A stretch of 64,000 nt of DNA from Artemia franciscana. Its lineage: Eukaryota > Arthropoda > Branchiopoda > Anostraca > Artemiidae. The stretch is from positions 877,980 through 941,979 of the forward strand of contig NW_027063627.1 in the NCBI RefSeq assembly GCF_032884065.1, given 5' to 3'. Shown here piece after piece: positions 63,515-64,000 of the stretch. The translations under genes were made by a program, and so were the position numbers. Below the pieces are notes generated by a model, which saw nothing but the letters and a program-made list of their open reading frames with translations, ran no database searches and had not been told where the DNA came from. Within the stretch, counting starts at the first letter, position 1. The number at the start of each line of letters is the position of its first letter.

Positions 63515-64000
63515 GTTTGTCTTCATGAAACTTGTTACATGTCGGCTTTTTGTTAGTGAAACTTGTTGTATATTGATTTTTTTTTTCGTGAAACTTGTTG
63601 TGTGATGAATTAAAAAGTTATTGTATGTTAATATTTTGTTTCTTTTTGAAACTTGTTTGTTGATTTTTTTCTTCATGAGACTTCATGTATGTTGATTCAT
63701 TCCTCTTGAAACACGTTCAAGGTTTTTTTTCTTTTAGAAACATGTTTTTTGTTGATTTTTTTAAAAGTAAAACCTGTCGTATGTTGATTTCCCTCGTAGA
63801 AATTTTGTCTGTTAATTTGTTTTCTTGAATTTTTTGTATGTTGATTTTTTTGGTATTTTCGTTTTTTTCCTTAAAATTTTTATGTTGATTTTTTTTCTTC
63901 CTAAAACTTATTATACTCTAATTTTGTTAAGTCAAAACTTGTTATATTTTTTCCCTCATGAAAATTGTTGTATCTTGATTTTTTTTTAACACAGAGGTTA
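63515..64000. repeat. Short minisatellite, unit about 30-45 bp
   Basis: A repeated motif GAAACTTGTTGTATGTTGAT followed by a T-run and CTTC occurs roughly a dozen times in diverged form, and it runs off the end of the window. Confidence 0.75.

Overview
The window is repeat-dominated, AT-rich animal DNA, most likely from an arthropod. Nothing bacterial is present: there are no operons, no ribosome binding sites and no CRISPR arrays. The organism cannot be fixed from the sequence; a crustacean is a guess from the style of the repeats. Almost every recognisable gene belongs to a transposable element. Only two stretches look like host exons: a multi-membrane-segment exon at 54957-55975 (minus) and a possible terminal exon at 57864-58094 (plus).

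Layout. 1-8950 and 28602-34790 are two copies of one segmental duplication carrying a decayed non-LTR retrotransposon and part of a Penelope-like reverse transcriptase. Each copy received a different later insertion: a PHD-finger CR1-like element (itself interrupted by an RTE-like element) in the first, and a 5'-truncated non-LTR element in the second. 9695-16060 is an old minus-strand Helitron remnant into which a second Helitron (11454-15955, plus) is inserted. 15956-19236 is a non-coding block with a tRNA-like sequence and ~440-bp tandem repeats; 50291-54552 is a second copy of that block and of the old remnant, and it lacks the inner Helitron, giving an exact empty site. 21856-24977 and 36139-49907 form a dense cluster of Helitrons in both orientations. 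These carry (TA)n, GTCCCGG-type minisatellites and T-rich arrays, around one almost intact autonomous copy (42068-47802). A 100-N assembly gap lies at 36039-36138. The last 8 kb holds the candidate host exons, an RTE-like remnant and two tandem-repeat fields.

How it works together. The autonomous Helitron encodes a Rep (HUH nuclease) half and a Pif1-like helicase half, separated by a single -1 shift located exactly at an A AAA AAC heptamer. Its relatives lack these genes but keep the TC...CTAG ends, the GCGAAGC-capped terminal hairpins and TGACGTCA-rich leaders, so it could mobilise them. The full-length copies have a composite structure with a second 5' end inside, and the empty site shows that this composite moved as one unit.

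Limits. Family assignments rest on visible motifs. No alignment, percent identity or database search was run. Several frameshifts sit in homopolymers and may be sequencing errors.
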